Shown: positions 29,125 through 37,004 of the stretch, in pieces
How the letters are laid out: each line of letters begins with the position of its first letter
How positions within the stretch are numbered: the first letter of the stretch is position 1
Assembly (NCBI GenBank): GCA_014385025.1
Contig: JACRTB010000001.1
Coordinates: forward strand, 62,001-126,000
Source of the DNA: Yanshouia hominis
GTDB lineage: Bacteria; Bacillota; Clostridia; Oscillospirales; Ruminococcaceae
Reading direction: 5' to 3'
Length of the DNA stretch: 64,000 bases
Position numbers and translations under genes: made by a program
The notes under the pieces: generated by a model
What the model saw: only the letters and a program-made list of their open reading frames with translations
The model's database searches: none
What the model was told of the DNA's origin: nothing

Positions 29125-29160
29125 GAAAGCCCCGTAACCATGCGGTTTCGGGGCTTTTTC
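29125..29160 (+). terminator. terminator behind tRNA-Val, supplied by the element
   Basis: Stem AAAGCCCCG / CGGGGCTTT with an inner AACC/GGTT extension and a T-run. It lies inside the element, immediately after attL, so the integrated tRNA gene keeps a terminator. The host's own tRNA terminator is now at 32373-32403. Confidence 0.85.
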
Positions 29161-29227
29161 TTTTGCTTGAAAAAGGAAAAAAATGTTATTTTTAGAGCTT
29201 GCAAGACAACTGCAAGACATTCAGCCG

Positions 29228-29641
29228 TTATTGCGCTTTCATATCCATCTTGCTGATGGCTGCTTCCAGCTTTGCCAAACGCGCCTTGATTTCCTCGTTC
29301 TCCGGCTCTGCTTCGTCGCTATACATCCCTTTCATATCGTCAGTTCTGCATGTGATATAGTCCATAGAGACATGGTACAAATCTGCAAGCCTTATCAATA
29401 AAAGGGTCGGGATATCACTTTTAATATTTTCATATCCCCGATATGTTAAGACATTGGTATCGATTGCAGCGCTGATTTCTTCCTGTGTTTTTTTATTTGC
29501 CAGTCTGAGTTCTTTTACTCGGCTGGCAATTTTTTTTCGTAGGTAGACCTTATCCAATCCCCTTTGCGTCCCTGTCCACACTGCCTCCGTATATGCCATC
29601 GTAAACTTCCCGAGTAGCGATAATTCTTTTTCCTGCTTCAT
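29228..29641 (-). CDS. Xre-family HTH regulator of the integrated element
   Basis: A 137-residue protein with a Cro/CI-type helix-turn-helix at about residues 33-90 (RVKELRLANKKTQEEISAAI then NVLTYRGYE and LADLYHVSMDYITCRTDD). The C-terminal 40 residues are charged and may form a short coiled coil (EEIKARLAKLEAAISKM). AAGGAGG lies 8 bases before the ATG. It is divergent from the replication and integration genes and most likely represses them through the AGTAA-type dyads in the 200-bp region between. Confidence 0.85.
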   Translation of the reverse strand: MKQEKELSLLGKFTMAYTEAVWTGTQRGLDKVYLRKKIASRVKELRLANKKTQEEISAAIDTNVLTYRGYENIKSDIPTLLLIRLADLYHVSMDYITCRTDDMKGMYSDEAEPENEEIKARLAKLEAAISKMDMKAQ

Positions 29642-29692
29642 TCAAGCTCCCTCCTTACAAGCCCATTGTACTTGCTTTTTGTACAGTTGTAA

Positions 29693-29785
29693 AGTAAATT
29701 TTACTCGTTTATTCCTAAATTTGCTATTAATTTTTGTATATATAGTAATATTTACTTTGTTCATATCATGTGCTACTATATAGTA
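29693..29785. promoter_or_regulatory. cluster of AGTAA-type operator dyads
   Basis: Three dyads are visible: AGTAAATTTTACT (29693-29705), AGTAATATTTACT (29744-29756) and the 12-bp palindrome TACTATATAGTA (29774-29785). A further TTTTACTA follows near 29816. They lie between the divergent repressor and the small gene, and a matching dyad lies before rep, so they are probable repressor sites. Confidence 0.65.
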
Positions 29786-29836
29786 AAGCAAATTCTACTA
29801 TATAATCAGTTGATTTTACTATCAGGAGGTTATGAT

Positions 29837-30088
29837 ATGAATGCCCTTAATGTCTTGCAAGCTCTCGAAGTAATGAAAAACGAGTATGGTTGTTCAATGA
29901 ATCGAAATGCTTTGTATGCATGGATTCGCTGCGGCAAATGCCCCTTTGGTGTCTACATCAAAAAGGAAGGAAAATCACAGGGCCGCTATGTGGTTTTCAG
30001 AAACCGTATGGAGGAATATTTCAAACCAAAACATGGCGTACATAATCCTCTGATTATCGCTCAGGAACACTCCGTCTATTTTGCCTGA
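29837..30088 (+). CDS. Small element protein, possible HTH/excisionase type
   Basis: An 83-residue protein of unknown function. The N-terminal half (LNVLQALEVMKNEYGCSMNR then NALYAWIRCGKCPFG) resembles a MerR/Xis-like winged helix with an aromatic-rich turn, and the rest is basic (KKEGKSQGRYVVFRNRMEEYFKP). Position ahead of rep and int suggests an excisionase or replication accessory role; this is inference. The start at 29837 has AGGAGG 7 bases upstream. Confidence 0.65.
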   Translation: MNALNVLQALEVMKNEYGCSMNRNALYAWIRCGKCPFGVYIKKEGKSQGRYVVFRNRMEEYFKPKHGVHNPLIIAQEHSVYFA

Positions 30089-30157
30089 GATAATGGTCTC
30101 TGTCGGCCTATGCGCGCCCCGGCCATACGTCCAAGCGCAGCTATATTTAATTGACAC

Positions 30158-30232
30158 CCTATCCAAATATTTGGATAGGCTATGGCTCCGAACATAGAGG
30201 GCTGCGGGGCAAGCTTCAGCGCCCCGCAGCCC
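30158..30232. other. candidate rolling-circle replication origin (palindrome plus GC hairpin)
   Basis: A perfect 22-bp palindrome (30158-30179, centre AAATATTT) is followed by a 12-bp-stem GC hairpin (arms 30199-30210 and 30221-30232, loop AAGCTTCAGC). Both lie in the 213-bp gap directly upstream of the HUH rep gene, the usual place of a double-strand origin. The nick site cannot be read from sequence alone. Confidence 0.5.
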
Positions 30233-30264
30233 CTCAGATTACGTTCAGTCCCCCGTTACTAGAC

Positions 30265-30284
30265 TAAGTAACATATTTTACTTA
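30265..30284. promoter_or_regulatory. operator-like dyad before rep
   Basis: TAAGTAA (30265-30271) and TTACTTA (30278-30284) form perfect 7-bp arms around 6 bases, 18 bp before the rep ATG. The arms match the AGTAA-type dyads at 29693-29785. Confidence 0.6.
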
Positions 30285-30301
30285 TTATAGGAGGTTACGC
30301 T

Positions 30302-31123
30302 ATGCTATCCGGTCTGCATGTGTCGCAGGGCGTAGTTTATCAAAAAAATATCGGCATTCTGAAAGAGTATACTGACGACTATTTCAAGCTCATCCATATG
30401 CGCGCTTTACGTCAGGCAGGTTTTGAAGAATCGTCGGCTATAAAGAATAAGAAAAACTCCGCTTCAAATACTGAAAAGCTCGCGCAAAGCTTGTCAAGGT
30501 CTCGAGCAACTGTATTTGAATTAGCCATCTGTAATCAGTGGGATTATTTTGTCACGCTCACGATTGATGGGCAAAAATATGACCGCTCAAATCTCAGGAT
30601 ATACATGAAATCATTTTCCAAATGGCTAAATAATTACAATTATCAAAATCAATCGGATATTCGTTATTTATTGATACCGGAAAATCATCAAGATGGCAGC
30701 TGGCACATGCATGGACTGCTTTCTGCTGTTCCATTGTCGGATTTGAAGCTATTCACCCTACAAGACCATTTGCCCTATAGGTTGCGTAAGAAAATCTCGT
30801 CAGGCAGAAGCATATACGATTGGCCTCGGTATCGTTCGGCCTTCGGATGGAGTGTAGCCGAACCAATCATGAGCAAAGAAGCGTGTGCCAAATACATAAC
30901 CAAATACATTACTAAAAGTCTGGCAGAATCCCGCATTGCTTTGAACCACCATCTTTTCTATTGCTCGCAGGGATTGAACCGAGCAAAAGAAATTTATCGT
31001 GCAGAAATTAAAAGAATGTTTAATCCTGATTATGCAAACGATTATGTCGCAGTTAAGCGATATAGAAGCGCCGCAGAAGCCGCACTGTGTTTTTGTGATT
31101 TTGAGGAGGATGAAGCCGTATGA
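30302..31123 (+). CDS. HUH-type rolling-circle replication initiator
   Basis: A 273-residue Rep. Motif I is YFVTLTID near residue 82. Motif II is SWHMHGLL with the metal-binding His pair at H135 and H137. Motif III is CAKYITKYITK with candidate nucleophile tyrosines Y198 and Y202. Such proteins nick and religate the origin strand of plasmids and ssDNA phages. AGGAGG lies 7 bases before the ATG. The stop overlaps the integrase start as ATGA, so replication and integration genes are translationally coupled. No helicase domain is present, so unwinding would depend on host proteins. Confidence 0.88.
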   Translation: MLSGLHVSQGVVYQKNIGILKEYTDDYFKLIHMRALRQAGFEESSAIKNKKNSASNTEKLAQSLSRSRATVFELAICNQWDYFVTLTIDGQKYDRSNLRIYMKSFSKWLNNYNYQNQSDIRYLLIPENHQDGSWHMHGLLSAVPLSDLKLFTLQDHLPYRLRKKISSGRSIYDWPRYRSAFGWSVAEPIMSKEACAKYITKYITKSLAESRIALNHHLFYCSQGLNRAKEIYRAEIKRMFNPDYANDYVAVKRYRSAAEAALCFCDFEEDEAV

Positions 31124-32280
31124 GTAAAAGGCGCGGTCATGGGGAAGGAACTTTTTTCCACGATGTGAAGCGAAACACTTGGCAGTACAAGATAGTTCTT
31201 GGCTACAACGATGATGGTTTCCCTATTCGTAAAACTTTTTATGGAAAAACTCGCGCAGAAGCCCACAAAAAAGGACGTGAATATGTGGCTGCATTGGGCA
31301 ATAGAAGCATCAGTATATCCCCTGATATGAAGTTGTGTGATTGGGTACAGAGATGGCTTGAGAGCTACAAAGCGGATACCATCAAACAAACATCCTATCA
31401 TCAGTTAGAGCTTCTAATTTCTAAAATTCCTGATTCGCTACGGGAAAAGAAGGTACAGGATATCACGCCTATCGAATTGCAGTCCTTTATCAACCAATTT
31501 TCCGTCGATTATTCTAAATCCTATATTGATAAGATGCGCTTTATGCTGCGCTCTATTTTTACAGAGGCACAGGAAAACGGTCTCTGCTCCCAGAATCCGG
31601 CTAGACGAATCAAAGCCCCCAATGTCAGGGAAAAGCCTAGAGAAGCTTATTCTCCCTCCGATTGTGCCATTATCAAGGCATTTGCTGCCCGGTATCATAA
31701 CCAAGTAATTGCGACTGCCATTGTTACCCTTTTATATACTGGCTTGCGGCGCGGCGAGCTTCTTGGCCTTTCTTGGGATGACCTTTCCGAGCAGTATATT
31801 ACAATAAATCGTGGTGTCTACTTGGAAAACAATCGCCCTGTCATTAAAGAATATCAGGCAAAGACTGAAAGTAGCCTGCGCGCAGTTCCTCTTATCCCCG
31901 AGGTTTCTGCGCTGATTTACAGATTGCCGCGAAGAGGAAGATATATTTTCTGCGTCAAGTCGGGCGGCCTCATGCATCCCCGCAATTTCAGTCGTGACTA
32001 TGACCGATTCTTTGATAAGCTCAAATCAGAGTATCCCGATTTTCGTGTTTTATCGCCTCATTGCTGTCGCCATACATATGCCACACTGACTCTTGCAGCT
32101 GGAGCTAATTTGAGAGTTGTTCAGCAGTTGCTAGGCCATACGGATATCAAAACGACCTCACGCTATACGCATCCAGACCAGCATCTGTTATATCAGGCTG
32201 CACAAGAAATGAGCGCCTTGATTCCGCAAGACAATAAACAAGACAAAACCTTAAATCACGCTAAAAAACAGTCAGAATAA
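31120..32280 (+). CDS. Tyrosine-type site-specific integrase
   Basis: A 386-residue phage/ICE-type integrase. The N-terminal AP2-like arm-binding region shows the GEGTFFHDVKRNTWQYKIVLGYN pattern in two parts, followed by a SAM-like core-binding domain at about residues 70-165. The catalytic residues are Arg in GLRRGELLGLSW near 208, HCCRH near 312, LGHTD near 339 and the nucleophile in TTSRYTH near 349. It should act on the 47-bp tRNA-Val att sites, and attR lies 47 bp after its stop. Confidence 0.95.
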   Translation: MSKRRGHGEGTFFHDVKRNTWQYKIVLGYNDDGFPIRKTFYGKTRAEAHKKGREYVAALGNRSISISPDMKLCDWVQRWLESYKADTIKQTSYHQLELLISKIPDSLREKKVQDITPIELQSFINQFSVDYSKSYIDKMRFMLRSIFTEAQENGLCSQNPARRIKAPNVREKPREAYSPSDCAIIKAFAARYHNQVIATAIVTLLYTGLRRGELLGLSWDDLSEQYITINRGVYLENNRPVIKEYQAKTESSLRAVPLIPEVSALIYRLPRRGRYIFCVKSGGLMHPRNFSRDYDRFFDKLKSEYPDFRVLSPHCCRHTYATLTLAAGANLRVVQQLLGHTDIKTTSRYTHPDQHLLYQAAQEMSALIPQDNKQDKTLNHAKKQSE

Positions 32281-32327
32281 TCACATTTTTTCTCATTCTA
32301 AAGCGGTTTGTTTGAACCTTTTCTTGA

Positions 32328-32374
32328 TTGACGTGCGAAGGGTCAGCGGTTCGAGCCCGTTATCGTCCACCAAA
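32328..32374 (+). repeat. attR: 47-bp direct repeat of tRNA-Val 3' end
   Basis: Identical to 29078-29124. The preceding base differs from attL, which fixes this boundary. Confidence 0.93.
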
Positions 32375-32403
32375 ATCCGAGTCTTTCGAGACTCGGATTT
32401 TTT
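32373..32403 (+). terminator. original host terminator of tRNA-Val
   Basis: Perfect 11-bp stem AAATCCGAGTC / GACTCGGATTT with a 6-base loop and a T-run, directly after attR. It was separated from its tRNA by the integration. Confidence 0.85.
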
Positions 32404-32487
32404 ATTACAGTGCCGGATCCGCTCCAACAGGCCGTTTCCGCGCCGCCGCGTCTCCGATCTTTACAGCTTTAGAAAAGGATGATCAAA

Positions 32488-32754
32488 ATGGAATTTCAAT
32501 ATGAAAAGGGCCGCATCTACGCACTCAATTCCGCCGGAAAGCTCATCGCGGAGATTACCTTTCCGGAAGCGGGCGGAATTGCCGACATCGACCATACCTT
32601 TGTCGATGGTTCGCTGCGCGGACAGGGGGTCGCGGGCAGGCTTGTGGAAGCCGCCGTTCGCCAAATCCGTTCTGAGGGACTTCGCGCCCGGCCGACCTGC
32701 AGCTATGCGGCGCGCTGGTTTTCGGAGCATCCGGAAGAGTCCGACCTTCTCTGA
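32488..32754 (+). CDS. GNAT-like N-acetyltransferase (YidJ/COG2388 type)
   Basis: An 88-residue small acetyltransferase-like protein. AEITFPE, ADIDHTFVDGSLRGQGVAGRLVE near residues 30-55 (acetyl-CoA-binding loop GQGVAGRL) and CSYAARWFSEHPE at the C-terminus are the family pattern. The substrate is unknown. The start at 32488 is preferred over 32479 because AAGG then lies 9 bases away rather than touching the ATG. Confidence 0.85.
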   Translation: MEFQYEKGRIYALNSAGKLIAEITFPEAGGIADIDHTFVDGSLRGQGVAGRLVEAAVRQIRSEGLRARPTCSYAARWFSEHPEESDLL

Positions 32755-32764
32755 TCATTCAACA

Positions 32765-32790
32765 GGCGGCTAACGTCCCGCCGCATTTTT
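32765..32790 (+). terminator. terminator after the GNAT-like gene
   Basis: Short stem GGCGG / CCGCC followed by a 5-T run, 10 bp after the stop. Confidence 0.5.
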
Positions 32791-32909
32791 AGAGTATTTC
32801 AAAGAAATCATTTGATTTTCAAAGGAATTCCATCGGTTCGGGAGATAATTCCGAAAATCGCCTGGTTTCCGGAACTTTTTTCAATTAGCGTTTTATCACG
32901 ATGAATTGA

Positions 32910-32915
32910 TATAAT
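32910..32915 (+). promoter_or_regulatory. -10 box of the amino-acid ABC transporter operon
   Basis: Consensus TATAAT 52 bp before the SBP gene in an AT-rich gap. TTAGCG, 19 bases upstream, is the best -35 and is weak. Confidence 0.5.
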
Positions 32916-32967
32916 AGAGCCATCCGGGGGACAGGTCCCCCCTTCTTTTTGAAAGGAATGAATGATT

Positions 32968-33882
32968 ATGAAACAGACGATTTCTATCGCCCTTGCGCTG
33001 GTGCTGGCGCTTTCTCTCGCCGCCTGCTCCTCCCCTGCGAGCAGCGCGCCCGCGCCTTCCCCCGCCCCGGCGGCCTCCGAACCCGCCGCCTCCTCTGAAG
33101 CGCCCGCTTCCTCCGAGGCTTCTGCCGAATTTGTCGAGCTTGCCGAGGATCTCGGAGACGAGAAATACGGCGTCGGCTTCCGCAAGGAGGACATCGCGTT
33201 CGGCCTTGCTGTGCAGGAACAGCTCGACGCCATGATCGCCGACGGCGCCGCCGCCGCTATTTCGGAAAAATGGTTCGGCACCGATGCCCTCTTCAAGGGC
33301 GAGGATTTTCTCAAGGAATCCGTGGCCCCGGGGGGCGACCAGTCCCTTGAGAAGATCAAGGCCGCCGGAAAGTTTATCGTCGGCCTCGACGACAGCTATC
33401 CGCCCATGGGCTACCGCGATGAGAAAAATGAGATTGTCGGCTTCGACATCGACCTTGCGAGAGAAGTCGCTTCCCGTCTCGGGGTCGAGGTCGAGTTCCA
33501 GCCGATCGACTGGGATTCCAAGGAACTTGAGCTCAACTCCGGCAAGATCGACTGCATCTGGAACGGCATGACCATCACCGACGAGCGGATGGAAAACATG
33601 TTCTTTGCCAAGCCCTACATTGCCAACCAGCAGATTATCATTGTTCCGGCCGCATCGGGCATTACCTCCGTCGCCCAGCTTGAGGGCAAGGTGATTGGCC
33701 TGCAGAAGGGCTCCTCTTCCCTCGAGGCCCTGACCGCCAACCCGATCAGCGAAAAGGTTAAGGAAATCGTGGAGTATCCCGACAACGTCGCCGCCTATAT
33801 GGATCTTCAGGCGGGGCGGATCGACGTCTTCGTGGTTGACTCGGTCGTTGGCCGCTACATCATCTCCCAGGACCAGAAATAA
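32968..33882 (+). CDS. Amino-acid ABC transporter substrate-binding lipoprotein
   Basis: A 304-residue family-3 solute-binding protein. The signal peptide ends in LSLAACSS (lipobox Cys near 18), then a Ser/Ala/Pro/Glu linker. A segment near residues 50-105 (AEDLGDEKYGVGFRKEDIAF) duplicates part of the SBP fold, and the main domain starts near 118 with FIVGLDDSYPPMGYRDEKNEIVGFDIDLAREVASRLG, the classic polar amino-acid-binding motif. The start at 32968 is favoured by RBS spacing; 32962 is an alternative. It is cotranscribed with the permease and ATPase that follow. Confidence 0.93.
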   Translation: MKQTISIALALVLALSLAACSSPASSAPAPSPAPAASEPAASSEAPASSEASAEFVELAEDLGDEKYGVGFRKEDIAFGLAVQEQLDAMIADGAAAAISEKWFGTDALFKGEDFLKESVAPGGDQSLEKIKAAGKFIVGLDDSYPPMGYRDEKNEIVGFDIDLAREVASRLGVEVEFQPIDWDSKELELNSGKIDCIWNGMTITDERMENMFFAKPYIANQQIIIVPAASGITSVAQLEGKVIGLQKGSSSLEALTANPISEKVKEIVEYPDNVAAYMDLQAGRIDVFVVDSVVGRYIISQDQK

Positions 33883-33906
33883 CAATCAGATTGGTGGTTT
33901 CTCCTC

Positions 33907-34560
33907 ATGGCACAGATGCTGTTTGATATTGCGGTGCTGCTTTCCGACGGGGTCAAGTACACCCTCGGAATCTTTGTGGTGACCATCATCGGATCGATGC
34001 CGCTCGGGCTGCTTCTAACCTTTCTGCGGATGAACAAAAGCAGGGTGTCTCGCGGTGTGACGGGGTTCTTCGTCTACATCATGCGGGGCACCCCGCTCCT
34101 GCTTCAGCTCTATTTTATCTACTACGGGCTGCCGTTCATTCCGGGTATGAAAAACGTCATCGTTCTCGACCGGCTCCCCGCCGCAATGCTTGCCTTTGTT
34201 CTCAACTACTCGGCCTACTTCTGCGAAATCTTCCGGGGCGGCATGCTTTCCATCGATCCCGGCCAGTATGAAGCCGCCCGGGTGCTTGGATTTTCCAAAA
34301 AGCAGACCCTCCTGCAGATTATCCTTCCGCAGATGCTGCGGGTCAGCCTTCCGTCGATTGCCAACGAGGCGATCACGCTGGTTAAGGATACCGCGCTGGT
34401 CACCGTTATCGGCGTAACTGAAATTCTCTATTTTGCCAAGGCGACCGTCAACCGCCAGGCGAATTTTACCGCCTACGCGGTAGCAGCCCTGTTCTATCTG
34501 TTCTTTAACTATCTGATGACCAAGCTGTTCGACTACCTCGAGCGGAAATACGACTTTTAA
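33907..34560 (+). CDS. Amino-acid ABC transporter permease
   Basis: A 217-residue HisM/GlnP-type permease with five or so transmembrane segments. The EAA coupling loop is YEAARVLGFSKKQTLLQIILPQM near residue 118, and MRGTPLLLQLYFIYYGLPF near 58 is typical of the polar amino-acid family. A single permease gene suggests a homodimer. It lies 24 bp after the SBP gene. Confidence 0.95.
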   Translation: MAQMLFDIAVLLSDGVKYTLGIFVVTIIGSMPLGLLLTFLRMNKSRVSRGVTGFFVYIMRGTPLLLQLYFIYYGLPFIPGMKNVIVLDRLPAAMLAFVLNYSAYFCEIFRGGMLSIDPGQYEAARVLGFSKKQTLLQIILPQMLRVSLPSIANEAITLVKDTALVTVIGVTEILYFAKATVNRQANFTAYAVAALFYLFFNYLMTKLFDYLERKYDF

Positions 34561-34572
34561 GGAGGCGCCGCC

Positions 34573-35316
34573 ATGAAGATGCTGGAAGTACGCAATCTCA
34601 AGAAGAGCTTCGGCGACGTTCAGGTGCTCGACGGGGTCTCCTTCTCGGTGGAGCGCGGCGAGGCGGTGGCGGTCATCGGGCCGTCGGGGGGCGGAAAAAG
34701 CACCATGCTGCGCTGCATGATCGGTTTGGAACGCGCCGACGGCGGCGATATCCTCATCGAAGGGGAGCCGCTAATGGAAAACGGGGTTTACGTCCCTGAC
34801 CGCCGGATGCGGAAGGTTTCCGCAAAGATGGGGATGGTTTTTCAGGCCTTCAACCTTTTCCCGCACATGACGGTGCTCGATAACCTGACCGCCGCGCCGA
34901 TTGCAGTGCGCGGAATGACGAAAAAGGACGCGCTCGAGCAGGCGCGTGAACGGCTGCATGAGGTCGGCCTTTCGGAGAAGGCCGGAGTCTATCCGCGTGC
35001 GCTCTCCGGCGGGCAAAAGCAGCGGGTGGCGATTGCCCGCGCCCTGATGATGCAGCCGGACATGCTTCTCTTCGACGAGCCCACCTCCTCGCTCGACCCG
35101 CAGCTGACCGCCGAGGTGCTCGCCGTCATGAAAAAGCTGGTGGCCAAACGGATGACGATGATCGTTGTCACACATGAGATGGGCTTTGCCCGCGAGGCGG
35201 CCGACAAGGTCCTCTTCATGTGCGACCGGGAGATCGTCGAGCAGGGAACGACCAGCGAGGTTTTCGATCACCCGAAAGACCCGCGCATCCGCGATTTTAT
35301 CAGCAGCATCCTTTAG
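34573..35316 (+). CDS. Amino-acid ABC transporter ATP-binding protein
   Basis: A 247-residue GlnQ-like ATPase. Walker A is GPSGGGKSTMLRCM near residue 38, the Q-loop is MVFQAFNLFPHMTVLDNL, the signature is ALSGGQKQRVAIARAL near 144, Walker B is LLFDEPTSSLDP, and the H-loop is VVTHEMGFAREAAD. AAGGAGG precedes the start. It is the last gene of the three-gene operon before a strong terminator. Confidence 0.96.
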   Translation: MKMLEVRNLKKSFGDVQVLDGVSFSVERGEAVAVIGPSGGGKSTMLRCMIGLERADGGDILIEGEPLMENGVYVPDRRMRKVSAKMGMVFQAFNLFPHMTVLDNLTAAPIAVRGMTKKDALEQARERLHEVGLSEKAGVYPRALSGGQKQRVAIARALMMQPDMLLFDEPTSSLDPQLTAEVLAVMKKLVAKRMTMIVVTHEMGFAREAADKVLFMCDREIVEQGTTSEVFDHPKDPRIRDFISSIL

Positions 35317-35323
35317 AGTTGAA

Positions 35324-35365
35324 AAGGGCGGCCCCTCCGGAATTCACCGGAGGGGCCGCCCTTCC
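35324..35365 (+). terminator. terminator of the amino-acid ABC operon
   Basis: Perfect 17-bp stem including AAGGGCGGCCCC, with loop AATTCA, then CTTCCTTG. It starts 8 bp after the stop. The next 250 bp up to 35617 contain no supported gene. Confidence 0.85.
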
Positions 35366-35617
35366 TTGTTGGTTACGGAAACCACTGGCTCTGCCGGTGG
35401 AGGTACCCCGTAAAAAAGCTTCAGCTTCGAGCATCGAGCGAAGCGAGCGGCCAGCAATCAGCCTTACAGTGTGGAAAAGTTTTCATTGAAACGGGATTCG
35501 CCTGTTTACAGGCCGTGGAGCAAGTGAAAGAAATTTCAGTGCGTCTTGAGATGACAGCCGGTAATATGCCCTTCTAAGGCCGGTGCAAACCGCCGGTTTA
35601 ACCGGGTGGTCCTGATT

Positions 35618-36271
35618 TTATGCGTTGTTCAAAGCCAGAGTAAACCGCCGCGCCGTTTCAGTGAGCCGGCCATATTCACCGGCACTGATCGCTTTCAGGT
35701 CCACCAAACTTCCGCCGATCCCGGCGGCACAGACGCCGGCACGCAGAAACTCCCCAAGGTTCTCTGGTGTCACACCACCCACCGCCGCCATCGGAATATG
35801 GGCGAGCGGCCCGCGCAGAGCTTTGATGTAAGGGATTCCGAGCAGCGCCGCCGGAAAGAGCTTGATAATATCGCCGCCCGCGGCAAAGGCCTGTACCACC
35901 TCGCTGGGAGTGAAGGCACCCGGCATCGAAACCAGGCCGAGTTCGCGCGTCCGGGCAATCACATCCGGCTCGGTGTTTGGCGAAATCATATAACGCGCTC
36001 CCGCATCGCGTGCCTCCTCAACATCCCGTGTGGTTAAAACAGTGCCCGCTCCGATCAGAAGTTCCGGGAAAGTGCGGCTCACCACTTCAATGCCACGCAG
36101 CGTGTCGCGGCGTCCCTGTTGGCTTCGGTGGTCAAAAGTAATTTCCAGACAAGAAATACCTCCCGCGGCCAGTGCACCGGCTGTGTCAAGCATCTTTTCA
36201 AGTGCAACGCCGCGCACAATTGCAACGATCTTTGCATTCCGAAGTCCGGTCAGGCATTCGTCATGACTCAT
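35618..36271 (-). CDS. KDPG/KDPGal aldolase family protein
   Basis: A 217-residue 2-dehydro-3-deoxy-6-phospho-aldonate aldolase that splits the 6-phospho keto-deoxy acid into pyruvate and glyceraldehyde-3-P. KIVAIVRG, GGISCLEITFDH, LLIGAGTVLT, GARYMISPN and the Schiff-base lysine region GGDIIKLFPA near residue 130 are the family motifs, with AVGGVTPENLGEFL binding phosphate. The start at 36271 follows AAAGGAG by 7 bases and overlaps the GntR stop by 11 bp. With the DgoK-like kinase in the same operon the pathway is probably KDGal to KDPGal to pyruvate. Confidence 0.92.
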   Translation of the reverse strand: MSHDECLTGLRNAKIVAIVRGVALEKMLDTAGALAAGGISCLEITFDHRSQQGRRDTLRGIEVVSRTFPELLIGAGTVLTTRDVEEARDAGARYMISPNTEPDVIARTRELGLVSMPGAFTPSEVVQAFAAGGDIIKLFPAALLGIPYIKALRGPLAHIPMAAVGGVTPENLGEFLRAGVCAAGIGGSLVDLKAISAGEYGRLTETARRFTLALNNA

Positions 36272-36968
36272 TCTTTTTCTCCTTTTCTTTGTCGTTGACC
36301 GAGCGCACCTCCGAGATTGCCGCATCAATATGCTTGCGCATGTAAAGGCTGGCCAGCTCTCGGTCCCCCTCCTTGATGGCCTTGAGGATGTGCCGGTGGT
36401 ATTCCAGACCGACCTCCGGGCCGATATAATAGTTCAGGCTGCGCTGGTGCTGCATCATCAGCCCTGTCAGAATTTTGGAGATTTGCAGGATAAACGGCTT
36501 TTTGGTCCCCTGCGCAATAATATCATGGAAGTGATAATCCGCCATATAAAACGCATCCATATCGTTTTGTTCGGCAGCCCGGCACATCACATCATAATAT
36601 TTTTCGAGCGCCTCAACATCTTCCCGCGCGGCATTCTTGAGAAACATTTCAATGTTTCCGCACTCAAAATAACGGCGGAACTCCAGGACGTCGAGAACAT
36701 CCTCCTCCGAAACGGTGATCAAGCCCATTCCAAAAGCGGAGGAAAGATCACATTCGGTGACAAATGTGCCCGATCCCTGCACCTTGCGGAGCTGGGAAAG
36801 CCCTACCAGGCGGTCAATCGCGCGCCGGACTGCCACCCGGCTGATTCCAAGGTACTCAGCAAGCTGCATTTCCGTCCAAATTTTATCTCCGGGCTTCCAC
36901 TCGCCGGAAGCAATTCTTTCCTGTATAAAGTGGAACACCTGATCAGCCGCGTTGGTTTTATACGCCAT
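36261..36968 (-). CDS. GntR family regulator (FadR/FCD type) of the sugar-acid operon
   Basis: A 235-residue regulator. The N-terminal winged helix has ERIASGEWKPGDKIWTEMQLAEYLGISRVAVRRAI near residues 15-50, split by the usual turn. The C-terminal all-helical FCD domain has FRRYFECGNIEMF and the metal/ligand His residues in YHFHDIIAQGTKKPF near 145 and YHRHILKAIKEGD near 195. The start at 36968 is supported by GGAGG. Being inside the catabolic operon, it most likely senses the sugar acid or a pathway intermediate. Confidence 0.9.
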   Translation of the reverse strand: MAYKTNAADQVFHFIQERIASGEWKPGDKIWTEMQLAEYLGISRVAVRRAIDRLVGLSQLRKVQGSGTFVTECDLSSAFGMGLITVSEEDVLDVLEFRRYFECGNIEMFLKNAAREDVEALEKYYDVMCRAAEQNDMDAFYMADYHFHDIIAQGTKKPFILQISKILTGLMMQHQRSLNYYIGPEVGLEYHRHILKAIKEGDRELASLYMRKHIDAAISEVRSVNDKEKEKKNES

Positions 36969-37004
36969 CTCTGCGTCCCTCCCTCTGATTGTCACGTTAT
37001 CAGT

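Larger units (their letters stand above)
29078..32374 (+). mobile_element. 3.3-kb integrated element in tRNA-Val (repressor, small DNA-binding-like protein, HUH Rep, integrase)
   Basis: Bounded by 47-bp direct repeats of the tRNA-Val 3' end. Its base composition is clearly AT-rich against the GC-rich flanks. It encodes only a divergent Xre-type repressor, a small 83-residue protein, an HUH rolling-circle replication protein and a tyrosine recombinase. No capsid, packaging, relaxase or type IV secretion genes are present. This is the plan of a small integrating plasmid or phage satellite: excise, replicate by rolling circle, reintegrate. Confidence 0.92.

Noticed and set aside
35366..35617. 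Group II intron or other ribozyme remnant
   Set aside because: A GTGCG-like start was noticed, but no domain V hairpin or reverse transcriptase was found.
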